A stretch of DNA of 64,000 nucleotides from Falciphora oryzae (taxonomy: Eukaryota; Ascomycota; Sordariomycetes; Magnaporthales; Magnaporthaceae), in contig JNVV01000070.1 in NCBI GenBank assembly GCA_000733355.1, forward strand, positions 108,139 through 172,138, read 5' to 3'. A program made the position numbers and the translations under genes. Shown piece by piece: positions 12,263 through 24,255 of the stretch. Numbering within the stretch: position 1 is the stretch's first letter; every line of letters starts with the position of its first letter. The notes beneath the pieces were generated by a model, which did no database searches, was not told the DNA's origin, and saw only the letters and a program-made list of their open reading frames with translations.

Positions 12263-15200
12263 TTAGGAACTAACCCGGTTTAGGGTATTATCCGCGTACG
12301 AGGCGTCTATATACACCACCAGGCCATCCTGACCACCAAACGATAGTCCGAAATCCCGCGTACCTTTTAGATAATGCAGAATTCGGTTAGCGGCTTTGTG
12401 GTAGGCTGCGGAAAAATTGGTGTTAAACTGGCTTAGTTTTAAAACGGCGAAGGCCACGTCCGGGCGGGCCGTGATTGCTGCATATAGCAGCAAGCCTATT
12501 TTGCGCTGATAGCTCCGGATTATGGTGACGAATGCCCGCTTCTCCGCCGGAAGTAGCTCTGTGGCTATTATAAACGTATTTAAAGGTCGAAAAGGTATCG
12601 GCTCGTCTATTAAAGCGGCTATCTTATCGATATAACCGGTTTGGGATAAATAAATGCGCTTATTTAGCCTATCCTTAAAAATTTGCATCCCTAAGAACCA
12701 TTGCAATAGATGCCCTCCGGTTATAGCGTAATTTTCCTTAAGGCCGGCAATAACGGACTTGGCCTTTATGCGGGCAACTCGCGGGTAAACGACTAAAAGG
12801 TCGTCTATATAAATAAAAATTATAACGTTCCCCTTTTAAAAAACGCATAGTTCGTTTTAAAAGGGCTAAAAGCCCAATTTTTAAAGCCTGCCTTTCAGGT
12901 TTTCCTGCCAGAGTAGCGGGGACTTACGCAAACCGTATAACGCTTTCCTAAGCCTGCAAACCTTGCCGGGGACTCGGAATCCGCTTAGCATCTTTATGAA
13001 CGTTCTTTTACGCAGGGGGGCGTGAACGAAAGCGTTAGTAACATCGTACTAGTCCACCTCCCAGTCAAAACTCGTTGCGAATGCCAGCAAAATTTTAAAA
13101 AAACGCGCAGCGAAGGTGGACGCGTAAGTGGACTCTCCCGATACCACCTTTTGCTAATCACCCCAAACAACAAGTCGTGCTTTAGCCTTTTGGAAACGGC
13201 CGTATTTATCGAATTTGTGCACGAATACCTACATGCAGTCGAACACCTGTTCTCCATAAGCTTCCATCTTGTTTATTACGTCCCATAAATGCATTTGCTA
13301 ATGGCTTTGGATGTGGGCTCGTTGTGCTGCTCGATGGAGTGCTTTAAGTGGGTGGTTGTTTAGATCCCATTGATTTTTCGGCGGATTTGGCGTGTTCCGT
13401 TGGTGCAAGCGGTTTTCGGATGCGAGCTTGTAAATTTTTTTAGTTGATAATGTCTGTTGTAGCTCGCTAGGGCGTCGTAAACGCCCAGAGCGTGCTCTTT
13501 TTGCTATCGAGGCCTTGGTTTGTGGACGCCCGTTTACGTTGCCCGTACCCCTTAAAACGCGGCCCGTTTTAAAGGCTGCCATCCACTTTTGGGGTGCCGC
13601 TTGGGCCAAACTTCTTTAGGTTTCTTTCACCCCTTCGGGCATCGTTAGGGCGGCAAATGCATTAGGAGATTGGACCGGACTATGCTCGGGGCTCGGATAG
13701 GCTTACATCATTGGATCGGCCAAAAGGTGATCAATTTTTGGCACTGCGTCACAATCCGCGCCCCTTTGGAAATGCTCAACAGGGGCCTACGTTTAAGTAT
13801 CCTCCTTTCCGGCTATTCCTTTGCCCGAATCCGCCTACCATCTTCTAACGGTATCGTCCTTTATAAGCTGGTCATTTGTTTCGGGGTTCGGATCCGGTAC
13901 GGAATCGAACTTTAAGGAAGCATTTACTGGTGATTTTTAGAAACGTGTAGCAATTTTTTCCGATGTTAGCGAGATTTTTTTAAACGTACCTATTGCATAG
14001 TTTTCGGGTTTTCCGGAATAAACTTTTGTTTCGTCGAAAAATACGTTTTTTACGCGTATAACTTTACCTATTACAGGTGCCCAAACCCTATAGATATTGA
14101 CAGAGTCGTATCCAACGAAAAAGCCTATTATCGCTTTAAATTTAACCTTATCCTTTCTTCGGGCCATGGCACGGGCTGCCGGGGTAAGGATAAAAACCTA
14201 GCAGCCGTAAGCACGCAGATGCGTTTAACGCGGTTATTTTGCAAGCGTTGCATGCCCATTTCGGTTTGCCAAATAGCCAAAGAAACGCTTGTATGGGGAC
14301 TGCCAATGGTATTTCTACTTAGGCAGTCTATTGTTAAGATAAGTAGCCGCGAAAGCAGCCTCGGTCCAAAGGTTTCGGGGAAGGTTGGCATAAAGTAACA
14401 TAGCCCTTATTTTTTTTGCAAAAACGCCTCCCATCCGTTTGGCACCACCGTTTTAGGCTTGTGTATATAGGGCGGAAGGTATCGCGTTAACGCCTTCCGT
14501 TTAAAGCCTTTGCTCCCAAAGTTAAGTGGTAAACTCGTTGTCGGAGCGGACGTACTTAATTTTTATTCCATAAAAATTATTCAACCGGCTTTATAGGTCG
14601 CTGTAGTACCGTAAAAGCTTTGCCGTTAACTTCTCCTTATAAAAATAGCTCCAAATATACCCGCTTTAATCGTTATAAAAGTGCAACCAGTACTAGTAGC
14701 CTTTTGGATCCTCTAGCTAATAGCCATAATCCACAAATAAGGATTCCCCTAGCTCCGTTACTTTAATTTGGGGCATTTGATTAACAACCTTTTTTATTTT
14801 AGTACAGGCGCAAGCCTCGCATTTGGCGGTAGGCGGACCTTGTAACCGCAATCCAGCTGTACGTTTGGTGGTTTAGGTAAAGACCTCGGGGCCCGGATGC
14901 CCGAACCGGAGGTGCCAGAATGTACCGTTTCCCGGGGGAGATTAACGGTGATGCCGGGAGTTCCACCGTTTGGCTGTGGATTGGGGAGTTTTCGGGACTG
15001 TTGCAAAGGCCCCCTGATTTCCCTTTCGTACCGGCGTTGTTAGGTTATATTCCAGCAGGAATTAACTGTGCTTGTTGGGAGTGACAGCCAGGAGCTGATC
15101 GTTGCTATTTCTAAGTGCAGGTGGGTTTCGTTTGGTATCCCACCACCAGCCTCTCCGCATAAGGCATATCAAAAAAACCACGTTGCAAACGAACCTTTCG

Positions 15201-16831
15201 ATTAAAGCCACGTTTTTCAGCTGTATATAAGCTAATCCGAACCCCGTTAATACCGTTAAAATCACGTCTCCATAGCCAGTAATCTGGATTTTCTTTAAGC
15301 CGGCTTGTACGTAATCTCCGGCCGTAGCGTACTTAAGGTTCCGGAACCGGCTTAGGTCGTTAAAAATATATAATATAGCCCCAGAATCGGATATCGTGGG
15401 TCGGTGGGATAGGTAATCGCTTACGTTAAAAACAGCGCAATAGGTTAAAGCGTTTATTGTGATCGTTAAAGCGCTAAAAACAACTCCCACTCGTCGTACT
15501 AATCAATCCTCGCCTTCAACTTCCTCTATACGGTTTGCCCAAAGTACGGATCTCCCTTCCTTTTTTTATTTTCCGGCTTTATATTCTTCCTAAATCTTTT
15601 TAATAAAAGCATCAAACTCTTTATCTTCCTATCGCCGGATGGAAATCAGGTTTTGCACTGCTACCGCTAGTTTCCACCACTCTTGAGCGAGGTTTTTCAA
15701 AACATAAAAACAATTTTCTAATCGGTAGCCTAGTTGCCCGCATACGCGGCAAACTCTCTTCAGCGGTGAAACGGATCCTTCTTTTCGTATCACTTTTCAA
15801 AAGTTCGACTTAGCCCGGGGCCCTCATCCATTTGGGTTAGACGCTTGTAAGGTTCGTTTGCGGGTATTCCTACAGGAAACTATTTCGCCGTTATCGTTTA
15901 ATGGTAGCTTTTGCCCTTAATTCTCATCGCGGGATTGGAATCTGGAGACTGCCCCTAAATCGGCTGCCTAAAAGCCGGCAGCCCTAACGCTATTGCCTTT
16001 GGAAACAATTAAACCGGCCTTCGCCTATATAGCCCCCCAAATCTCCCTAGCGATATCTTAGTACTTTAAAATCCCTACTATTGCTTTCGGGAAATTTTCT
16101 TTGCGTATGCTGTAAGCCCAAAGCTCATATATAGCACCCACAGCGTTAATAGTTACTAAAAACCATATCGCAAAAGTTATAGCCTTTAAAAAATCGACTT
16201 CGATTCCCTTTTCCATAGCCAACTCGAACTTTTTTAACCACTTTTCGGTATCCTTATAGCTTTTTAATCCTCCCAAAGCTGCGTTATATGCATTTCTCGC
16301 TGCCTTTTAATTCTCCGTAAAAAACGAGTCTCCGTATTTTTTAAATCGTTGGTAGCTTTTTTGTATTAACGGCCCTAAGGAGTCCGTTTCCTTTTCAAAA
16401 TACCGGTTTTAAAGGGACTAAGCTACTATCTTTTCCATCCACTAATAGAAGGTTTCGACGTTTTTTTCGTAGTGTTAATAAATCGATAATTAGTACGAAT
16501 AAACGCGGTCGTTCACCTAATATCCGAATCTTTAAATCTTAGGGACGCTCCCGCGGCTTGGGTCAAAGATCGAAAAGGTCGCGGTTACGCTAAACGACGA
16601 AGGAGTGCCGATTTGGGGTCTCTTACGCGTACTTCTCCGCGTAACCGGGCCGGGGACGAGTTCTTCGTCTATCTTTGGGATTCTCGGCGGCGAAGGTAGT
16701 TGAGGCCATTTTTTTTCGCCCAATACGAAGGCCTTAACCTTTAGGGAAATCGCTTTTCTTAGGAAGGTTCGATTCCATCCTATCCACCCGGTATAGTCCT
16801 CGAGGAATGGGGTCGTATTTTGGATAGACAT
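12263..16831 (-). pseudogene. Broken gag-pol of the Copia element
   Basis: Fragments in several frames. The gag start resembles W-I-G-W-N-R-T-F-L (about 16.79 kb). The integrase tail reads GFFVGYDSVNIYRVW and VKNVFFDE (about 14.0-14.15 kb). The reverse transcriptase active site is YIDDLL (about 12.8 kb). The C-terminal part of pol includes the conserved TARPDVAFA, YLKGT and the RNase H motif YIDASYAD (12263-12706). Between them are many stops and frame changes, so no functional product is expected. Confidence 0.85.
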
Positions 16832-16897
16832 TGTCGTTGTCGTTATACGCTGCTAATTTGCGCGGTAAGCTGGACGTTGCTAATGAGACTTTTAATC

Positions 16898-17083
16898 TAT
16901 TGCACAGCGTAATGACCAAAAATGATCTAACGTAATTGTTAATTGATTTTGTCCTGCCCGACTGTGTCCCTCCCGACAAACGGTCTGCAAAATTTGCACT
17001 GAACGCGTCTACGGCCACACAGCTCGTGCACCATTACTAATCAGAATTACACGTGACCAAACAAACTTGCACGTGGTGCAACA
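16898..17083 (-). repeat. LTR of the Copia element (upstream end for the gag-pol strand)
   Basis: Partner of 11472-11657. Its first dinucleotide on the plus strand is now TA, where the other copy keeps TG, itself a G-to-A transition. It is followed directly by the second ACCTT target duplication. Confidence 0.93.
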
Positions 17084-17552
17084 ACCTTCCCCCCGAAAAA
17101 TTTTCCTGTCGGACCCACTGTTAGTGACCGCTAAGGAAGCCCGGCCATTTTGGTATGCGGCCCACCAAAATGGCCGGAACAGCACTATCGGGCACTAACA
17201 AGCCATTTGGCTTGTTTTTGCTCGCGTTCTCCGACTCCTTTCAACAACGACGTCGGCAACGCAACTGGGCCAAAAGAGCAGAGAATGGCTGGCAACGGTA
17301 TTAGGGGTGCCTATTGCCAGTCGAGGGGAAGGCCTGCACCCTATCGCCCAGGGCGCACCTCGCGCGCGCCGAAACCTTCGACAATCGGATTGCTCCAACC
17401 TCCGCGCATCACCAGACCGCCCTTTGACTTCTGTCGCCCTCGCCTCGCGAACTTACGAGCCGAACGACTCGAACGCACAAGAAGACTGCAGGCCGGCAAG
17501 CAGTTAGAACACATCGGACGAATAGCCGGCCCGGCCGCCGCCGTCCCCCGCC

Positions 17553-17624
17553 ACACACGCGACCCTTCGGTCGTATACACACGCGACCTTTCGGTCGTAC
17601 ACATACGCGACTCCTCCTCGGTCG
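17553..17624. repeat. 24-bp tandem repeat, three units
   Basis: Units 17553-17576, 17577-17600 and 17601-17624 share ACACACGCGACC-TTCGGTCGT; the third is more diverged. They sit in an open frame of 172 codons (17150-17668) that has no other protein-like character, so I do not call a gene. 17089-17900 otherwise holds nothing I recognise. Confidence 0.7.
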
Positions 17625-17899
17625 ACCGCATCCCAACGGTACGCACGGCGCAAGATTGGCCTGCTTAGGCACGCAAGCTGCCTAAGCACGCACGCGCAAA
17701 ATTGGCTTAACGCTCGCGCTTTTGTTTATTGCTACGCGGTAACTATATTAAAGTATAGGTGGCATCGCACGCGCAAAATCTTCGTGCGGCTCTGTTTGCC
17801 AACCGTGAAGTTGTACGAATCGCCGTGCACTACGCTGGCAAGCCGCGCAGCCTATCGTTTGATACGTAGGAAAAACACACAAGGAGCACAAAGGGTTGG

Positions 17900-18330
17900 A
17901 ATTAGGCCCTCCAGCCCCCGAACTTTCCTTTTTTTGNNNNNNNNNNNNNNNNNNNNNNNNNNNNNNNNNNNNNNNNNNNNNNNNNNNNNNNNNNNNNNNN
18001 NNNNNNNNNNNNNNNNNNNNNNNNNNNNNNCCAAACCCGGCCTTACTTTTTTCCCGGCACTTTGCCGGCCGATCGCTTTTACTACCACCAACAGCAGCGC
18101 GTACAGCGCCCTGGCGTTTATTCGCTTTTTTTTGCCGATTGCCCGCTCACTAACAAAGAGCGCCGGAATGCGGCCTAAACTCCGTGTGCTTTGGGCTTAC
18201 CCCAAGGTTTGATTTTGTTAGCCGCTTCGATAGCAACATGTAACCTAATATCAAGCTTAGGTAGCGCTAGCACGTCGTATGTCCCTTGGGAGGCAGGGAC
18301 TGGTAGATCCCGATTCACCGACGTTAAATA

Positions 18331-18363
<33 letters not shown>
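17900..18363 (+). repeat. Dispersed repeat copy 1, ending in a (CT)n tail
   Basis: From about 17900 to 18363 the sequence matches, in opposite orientation, 40492-40845. The best segments are around GCCGATTGCCCG, GGAGCGCCGGAA and AAGCTTAGGTAGC-CACGTCGTATG. Both copies end at GACGTTAAATA followed by a CT microsatellite (18332-18363 here). The shape, a short non-coding body with a simple-sequence tail, fits a non-autonomous retroposon. An assembly gap lies inside. Confidence 0.8.
17937..18030. other. Assembly gap (94 N)
   Basis: A run of N inside the dispersed repeat. In the other copy the flanking sequences lie almost next to each other, so the true gap content may be much shorter than 94 bp, perhaps an extended T homopolymer since the left edge ends in a T run. 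Confidence 0.98.
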
Positions 18364-18367
<4 letters not shown>

Positions 18368-19974
18368 ACCATTGAACTTCCCACGTTTGGACGCAGTCAG
18401 AGTGCTCGCCTAGGAACCGTGAAAACAAATATCTCATCACCCGACAGGCTGTTTGTACACAAACCCCTTGTTTCGCCAAATGCTTGCCAGCATATCCACC
18501 TTACAAATTAACCCACAAGTACAATGTTGGCATCCCATCCCCGCCTGTTTACGTTAAAACTTTACAAAAGAAAGTTGGCAGTGGCCATGATGGTGATGTT
18601 TTTGGAATGCGCCGGCCTGGTTGGCTGTGCTAACATGGGCGGATGGTCTCCAAACCCACGTCCACGTAGTCGAGGGAGAGCGTGATTGATCGAATTAGGG
18701 TGGCTGCGGGCAGGGCGCATATGTGACACCTGATGCTTCCTTCCATTGACGGAGTTGACGTCCCTGCCCGGGGCTAGACTGGAGTGCAAGTTGGACAGCC
18801 CCTGTGGCTGTGGGCGACCCCGATGATCTCCTCGAATGCCGTCAGGCGACAAAGCGGTACGGGTGACGGGAGGGATGAATGGGTTGCCAGGAAAGAGCCA
18901 AAGGTGGAATGGACCCTGGAGGCCAAGAACACGGGGAAGGTGAGGAGATTCGAGGTAGGTAGGTAGGCCTCGATGAGCTTCATCTCTGGAATGGACATCG
19001 CTGGTTAGCATCTTGGCAGACAGATCAATGCTGGCCAGAAAAGACAGACCAGGTAGATTACTTACCAGATGGATGTTTCGTGATTCGTCTTGAGCTGAGT
19101 GCAATGGATGGTGGCTGACGTAGCTCAGGGCTGCGCTCGCGTCTCGACTGCAGGCGACATGGCTGCGACAGTGACAACGGCGGTCGGCCTTGTCGGGCGA
19201 CGGACCGTAATGTGGGAGTCCGGCGAGAGTGAGGCCGGTCGTCGATAGGCAAAGCGAACCGAAACGACGAGCCAATCCCGGCGACGATGGTACGTATCGT
19301 CGGCCGCGATGAGCCTGGACTGGTGGTGGTGCCTCGACTGTGGTGGTGCCTAGACTGTGGTGGCATCTCGACTGGTGGTGCCCCGGCTGTGGCGATGCGT
19401 CTCGACTCCACAAATGGTCCTGGCCGCCGACATGCTCAGGGGAGGCAGAAGACCGAACGGACAGAGGGAGCCGGCCACCTCAATGTTCCAGGGGTGGCCT
19501 GGGGTCTCGCAGCTGGATTGTGGGAGACGACTGGGCGTTATCGAGGACTGCTGCCACCATGGATGGAACCACTGACTGTGGGAGACGACTGGATGTTGTC
19601 GAGGATCGGCGTTGACGTGGATCGAGCAGCTCTAGAAGCCGCCCTACTCAATGTTCCAGGGGTGACCCGAGGCTGGACCGCGAACGCACCGCGGTGCCTG
19701 GCTTGTCGAGGGCGCCGACCGACCCGCCCTGGGTGTTGCCGACTTCAGTGTTCCGGGGGTGGCCCGATGCTGGACCGCGAACGCACCGCGGTGCTCGGCT
19801 TGTCGAGGGTGACCCCTCCCTCCCTCCCTCCCCCCGGCTGGACCGCACGTACCGCGGTACCGAGATTGTCGAGGTGGCGCCACGACAGTCGGTTATTAGG
19901 TGTCAAGAGGATCCATGCTCACACGTCGCTGCCGCCGGCCCACCTCCTGTCAGTCTACTGCGTTTGGACGGGAG
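18364..19974. other. No supportable gene; GC-rich duplicated segments
   Basis: Long overlapping frames exist on both strands (283 codons minus at 18562-19413, 258 codons plus at 19287-20063), but their sequences are low in complexity and mutually overlapping. The region includes imperfect repeats: TGGTGGTGCCTCGACTG-like units at 19320-19400, and two copies of GCTGGACCGCGAACGCACCG (near 19670 and 19770) with their flanks. This looks like minisatellite-type duplication. Confidence 0.5.
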
Positions 19975-20586
19975 TTACGCGGGCACGGCGGCCGGATGAG
20001 ATCGGTCAGCCCACTCGACGAGTAGGGTCATCAGGGACGAGAAGAGGTTGGCGACGAAGTTGACGACAAACTCGTCGAGTTTCGGTCCCTCTCCCCGCTC
20101 CCCTCGCCATGCCCGAAGAGCGGCATCCTTCACTACATCCACGACGGCTTGCTGGAAAGTCTCTCGAACCAACCGACCGCTAAAAGACCACGGCTAACGG
20201 TTAGCAAAATCTGTAAAAAAAAAAAGGGGGGAGGATTAAGCGCAGGAGGGCTAGACAGATGAGGTTTGGACCTGGGAAGAATGAGGACTGGATGCAGGAG
20301 TGGACCTAGAGAAATTGGATAGGGAGGGATGGGGGCAGGAAGATTGAGGTTTGGAAGTAGGAGAAGGGGACGCAGGAGAGCTAGACGGAGGAGGTTTGGA
20401 CTTGGGAAGACTGAGGGCTGGATGCAGGAGGAGTAGACACAAATGGACTTACTCGCGGGTCAGGATCCCACAAAGGCCCACGAAGACCAGGACGAAGACA
20501 GCAAAGTCCCAGGCTGCCCGATAGCTTGGCGCCCAGAGGGCGCGCATCCGGTTCCGCGGGATGAGGAGTGTCAGAATAGACGGCAT
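19975..20586 (-). CDS. Hypothetical small membrane protein, two exons
   Basis: Predicted 112-aa protein. Exon 1 is 20586-20453, starting MPSILTLLIPRNRMRALW with one hydrophobic helix (AVFVLVFVGLCGIL). The donor is GTAAGT at 20452 and I place the acceptor at 20180 (CTTTTAG). Exon 2, 20179-19975, encodes an amphipathic stretch with QQAVVDVVKDAALRAW and a second hydrophobic stretch. The 273-bp intron is long for this window and contains an internal duplication. A stronger-looking acceptor after a T run at about 20218 would give an early stop. No family recognised. Confidence 0.4.
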
Positions 20587-21074
20587 GTTAAATACGAAAA
20601 AAAAAGAAAATAGATGGTAGATATGGGTAGATTTTGACAAAGTTGTGGTTTGGATGGCAGAAGATGGAGAGAAGATGGTGTCGGAAAGGATCAAGATTCT
20701 CGCCAGCCCAGGCTGGGAGAAAGCCAAAGTGAATCTCCGCAGCAGAGTCCATGTTGTCCCGAGCCCCTTCCTCGTTCCAGTAAATGCATGCCTGGTTGCC
20801 GTCATGGAAGCAGAGACGCAACAGCTGTCGAGGAGGGGGGTACGCTCGCTCGTCTGGGTGAAGGAAGTCGGCACCTCCCGTGTGCTCCCGCCAAAAGAGC
20901 GACTGCGATGATAAACGGCACGCCCTTTCCCGGCGTAATATGGGGAAGGGAAAGGAAGGGGGAAAGGAAGAGGAAAAGCAAAGGAGACGGGAAAAAAAGA
21001 AGAAAAGAAACGCCGAAAATGAGTATAGATTGGGGCTATAGTGGTGCTATTTCCTTCGTCCTAAACGAGACGCG

Positions 21075-22049
21075 CTACAAGAGCTTGACCATTTCCAAGG
21101 TTCGTCGATGTGCCTCTGAAAGCAAGTCCATTCGACCATCCACATCATCGAGGGCAAGCGTCGCCGCTCCCACATATGTGATACCCCCGCACTTCCAACA
21201 AATCTTGTCGTACAGGCTAGCGTGCCCACGCGTAAGAGTCCATAGAAACACGAATAACCAGAAAAGCCAGCATGCAAGGGAAAAAAGGAGCAGGAGAAAG
21301 TACCAGACAAGCCCCGTCCTAGTTAAATTAGCCCACTGAAAAATCAATGCCGACATAAAAGCCCACAGAAGAGGCACGGGGTCAGAAAGGCACTTTATTG
21401 TGCGCCGATATGCTTGCTCTCTGGAGGACAGTGGGCTTTCGCCGGGCTGTCTTTGGTCCCATCGCCAGTCAGTCCAGCTGTTCGGGTCCTTGGGCCGGAG
21501 GTTTCCAGGGTTTCTCCTCTCGGGGCAGTTGCAAAGAGTCCGGCCCCGAAGGTGGCGGAACGGGTCGGTCACGACCCATGCTTCCCCCTGCGCCACGTCG
21601 CGAGCTTGCGAATCCTCGCTGCTGCTACGATCCTGCCCCTGGGTGGCTGCCGAAGCCGCAGCCTGCAAGGAGGCGTCGGCGAGGGTCGAGGTTGCCTCGT
21701 CGTGGCATCCACGGGTGGTGTCGGTAACCAAGGTGTAGATGGATGGGAAGGTCGACAAGCCCCCTGGCGTCATGGGCTGATGCGCCGCCCCGGAGCCGAC
21801 CGTGATATGTGGAAGGGGCGAGCATGACGGGGAGTCGGTTGCCAGGCAGGTGAGCTGGTTTGCTTGTAGCTGCCCGAGGCCCAAAAGACCAGCGGGGCAG
21901 GTTGTGTCAGGGAGATGGGCCATCTTTGGATCGGTGGGCAGGCGTGCCTGTCGCCCAGGTTTGTGGGATGGTTGATGGTAGAGGCAGGTGCGACAAGGAG
22001 ATGTCTGTGCAGCGGCCGTTATGAACTCTGCAGAGATGCCGAGGACCAA
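21075..22049 (-). CDS. Hypothetical protein with C-terminal membrane segments
   Basis: An uninterrupted 324-codon frame. The N-terminal two thirds are Ser/Thr/Pro-rich and probably disordered. The C-terminal part has two hydrophobic helices (near VPLLWAFMSALIF and GLVWYFLLLLFSLACWLFW), followed by YDKICWKCGG and a helical tail. The C-terminal segment looks like real protein; the N-terminus may be non-coding, with a later start possible (for example the Met of MAHLPD). No family recognised and no neighbour gives a functional clue. Confidence 0.45.
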   Translation of the reverse strand: MVLGISAEFITAAAQTSPCRTCLYHQPSHKPGRQARLPTDPKMAHLPDTTCPAGLLGLGQLQANQLTCLATDSPSCSPLPHITVGSGAAHQPMTPGGLSTFPSIYTLVTDTTRGCHDEATSTLADASLQAAASAATQGQDRSSSEDSQARDVAQGEAWVVTDPFRHLRGRTLCNCPERRNPGNLRPKDPNSWTDWRWDQRQPGESPLSSREQAYRRTIKCLSDPVPLLWAFMSALIFQWANLTRTGLVWYFLLLLFSLACWLFWLFVFLWTLTRGHASLYDKICWKCGGITYVGAATLALDDVDGRMDLLSEAHRRTLEMVKLL

Positions 22050-24255
22050 GGATGTAGAACGGCAAGCGGGAGGTTTTTGACCTCAAGAACCTAGGTCTGA
22101 TTGAGGAGCTAGGAGAGATTGGTAGGGAATGAAGTTGACTGATGATCTCTGTTGATACCGTGATAGAACGTTTCTTTGCAGTTCTGCTCTCGCTGTTCGG
22201 AGAAAGGGTAGGGTGACTTTCGGAGAAGCCCAAGAAAGCTTGGCAGGACGCCCCTGGGGCTTGATAAATGGTGACGGAGTGGCGATGCGGGAGTGGCACC
22301 GGCCAACCATACAGACCCTCCGAGTTCCATTGATGCTTTCTCCGGTATGGTCGTGGCTGAAGTGCCTGTGGCTTCACGTGGCTGCGGGAGTCAGACGAAT
22401 GATGCGAGCGGTTCACGGTTGGATTTGGCTTCAATTGGCAAACGGATCGCGCGCGCGTTGCTTGGGGTTACTAGCTCTGGAAGTCGGGATACTCTGGGCG
22501 TAGAAAGTCAAACGCGTCCAGCAGCCTGGGCAGCCACGTGACCAGGCCTCCAGGCACCCACAGACATCTTCAACCACCACTTTTGACGACCTACCCATCG
22601 GCTCTCACACTTTCCATTTCATAATTGCCGCGATAAATCGCAAACCAGGGCAGCTATAATGTGCCACGACCCCGCAGCCGACGGCCCAGCATCGACGTCT
22701 CCGAACAGGTTGCTGCATAATAATATCTTTCTACAGTCCAAAAAAACGAAACTGCTACTGGTCGCCGAGCATGCAGATCAGGCAACGCAACATAACCGTG
22801 GCGCTACCAAATGCGCGTCGGTCATTCAGCAGAAGGCTAGGACACGATACTGCCCTTCTTGCCAGCTCGTTGATGATACCCAGAGATTCACAGCAGCCTC
22901 TCCGCTTTTTCGCCCCGCCACCCAGGAATTCGAGTTCCTGACTTCAACGCGGGAGTTCCCAGCGACGCGAAAATTATCGGCTGCGTTTGACGCCGTGTTT
23001 GTGCCTGTATCCGTAAGTACCTCTGATGTCGATCCCGCCGGCCGTACGTGCTGGGCGCCGAGTCCTGTTGAGCATGGCGAGGGCGCGGCGTTCGTGGGTG
23101 TGAGGTCACATCAGGCGGGGGCGTAAGGCAACCGGCTAGTGCTTAATCGACGGCTTTAGCGAGCTAAGATCCTCATGTCGCAAGTTGGAAGCCAGGGGAC
23201 CCGGAGTGGTAAAGGCGAGCGCGTAGTCCTGGAGCGAGATTTTATGCTTGTGGATAGAATGGAAGCATAAAGACAGGTGGAGGAAGCGGGTTGAGCACAG
23301 CATAGAAACTGTATTTTGTGGTGGTAAGGGGTCACCCCTGAAGAATTCGCACTGTCAAATGCACATATCCGAAACCTCTGGAACAGCCTTTTGAACACCC
23401 CTTCCCAAAACTGTAAATTATTTGCGATTAAAATAAGCAGCAGCGTAGACGGATGTTTTTGTCTCCTCCGCGGTGCTGGCGGAGGCGGTGTCGACGAAGG
23501 CGTTGGCTGGAGTTGCTGGCGCACGTCTTTTAACATCAATGCCCGGGCGGTTGCCAGCAAAACAGCTCGGAGCTGCCCACGATGGTGGCCGCTGGGTTTT
23601 GGATGACAACCGTCGGGGGCCCGCCATCGAAAAGTCCTCGTTTGCCAATGCTGCCTGGCGGCGCGCCCGCAACGCCACAGAACCACGCGTGCCGCCAAAC
23701 GAGATACGAAGCCTTCATAGCCCTTTTTAGCTGTACTGATAGAAACGAAGGACGAAAGCAGAGAGGCCTTGTGATGATTTACACAGGCAGAGGGGCCGCG
23801 ACAAAGATTGTAAGCTTGGCCAATTATAAAGTGCTTCATTTTGCAGGGCTGCCGGACGCCAAATGTGCTGAGAGGCTGGTTGCGATTGGTACTTCGTAAC
23901 CGGGAAGGTGATGGGCCTGGAATCGCTCACAACTCTCTATCTCCAGACAGCTCCTTACCCTGTGATTGAGCGATGTTAGCTCAATGCTGGGACTTACTTC
24001 ACCCTGCTCAGCCATCCGGCCACAAACCGATGTGGCAGGAATCGTACTCGAATACGAAATCTCCATCCTGTCCTGGGCGGATATCGTATTCGGGTACGAT
24101 TAATTAGTGCTTTTCTTTTTCTTTTTCTTCCTCCTTTGGCACAGCCAAGCGAGTCGACCGAGCCCCGCCTGCGCGGTCGGACGGTGCAGGGCAACCGGCT
24201 GCTGCTGACTGTCAATAAAGGCTGCAATCCGGTCGAGCACAAAGGACGCGCTGAT
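22050..24255. other. No supportable gene
   Basis: Frames of 155 codons (plus, 22659-23126) and 227 codons (minus, 23156-23839) lack domains. A GTAAGT donor at about 23012 follows a moderately protein-like stretch, but no matching exon was found. The region contains the inverted repeat at 24040-24101. Confidence 0.4.
24040..24101. repeat. Inverted repeat with 18-bp arms
   Basis: Arms 24040-24057 (AATCGTACTCGAATACGA) and 24084-24101 are reverse complements with one mismatch, separated by 26 bp. It could form a hairpin or be a remnant of a short inverted-repeat element; no function can be assigned. Confidence 0.7.

Larger units (their letters stand above)
11472..17083 (-). mobile_element. RIP-decayed Copia LTR retrotransposon
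   Basis: A full-length element of 5612 bp. The two 186-bp LTRs (11472-11657 and 16898-17083) are bounded by TGTTGCAC and GTGCAACA and flanked by a perfect 5-bp duplication, ACCTT (11467-11471 and 17084-17088). Coding remnants on the minus strand follow Copia order: gag near 16.0-16.8 kb, protease (DSGA near 15.4 kb), integrase C-terminal segment (13937-14167), then reverse transcriptase and RNase H (12263-12840). The body is AT-rich and full of stops. Confidence 0.93.

Noticed and set aside
18562..19413. 283-codon minus ORF
   Set aside because: His/Pro/Ser/Arg-rich sequence typical of shadow frames in GC-rich DNA, with no domain and no splice context.
19287..20063. 258-codon plus ORF
   Set aside because: Built from repeated GC-rich segments, shifts meaning in all frames, and overlaps better minus-strand candidates.
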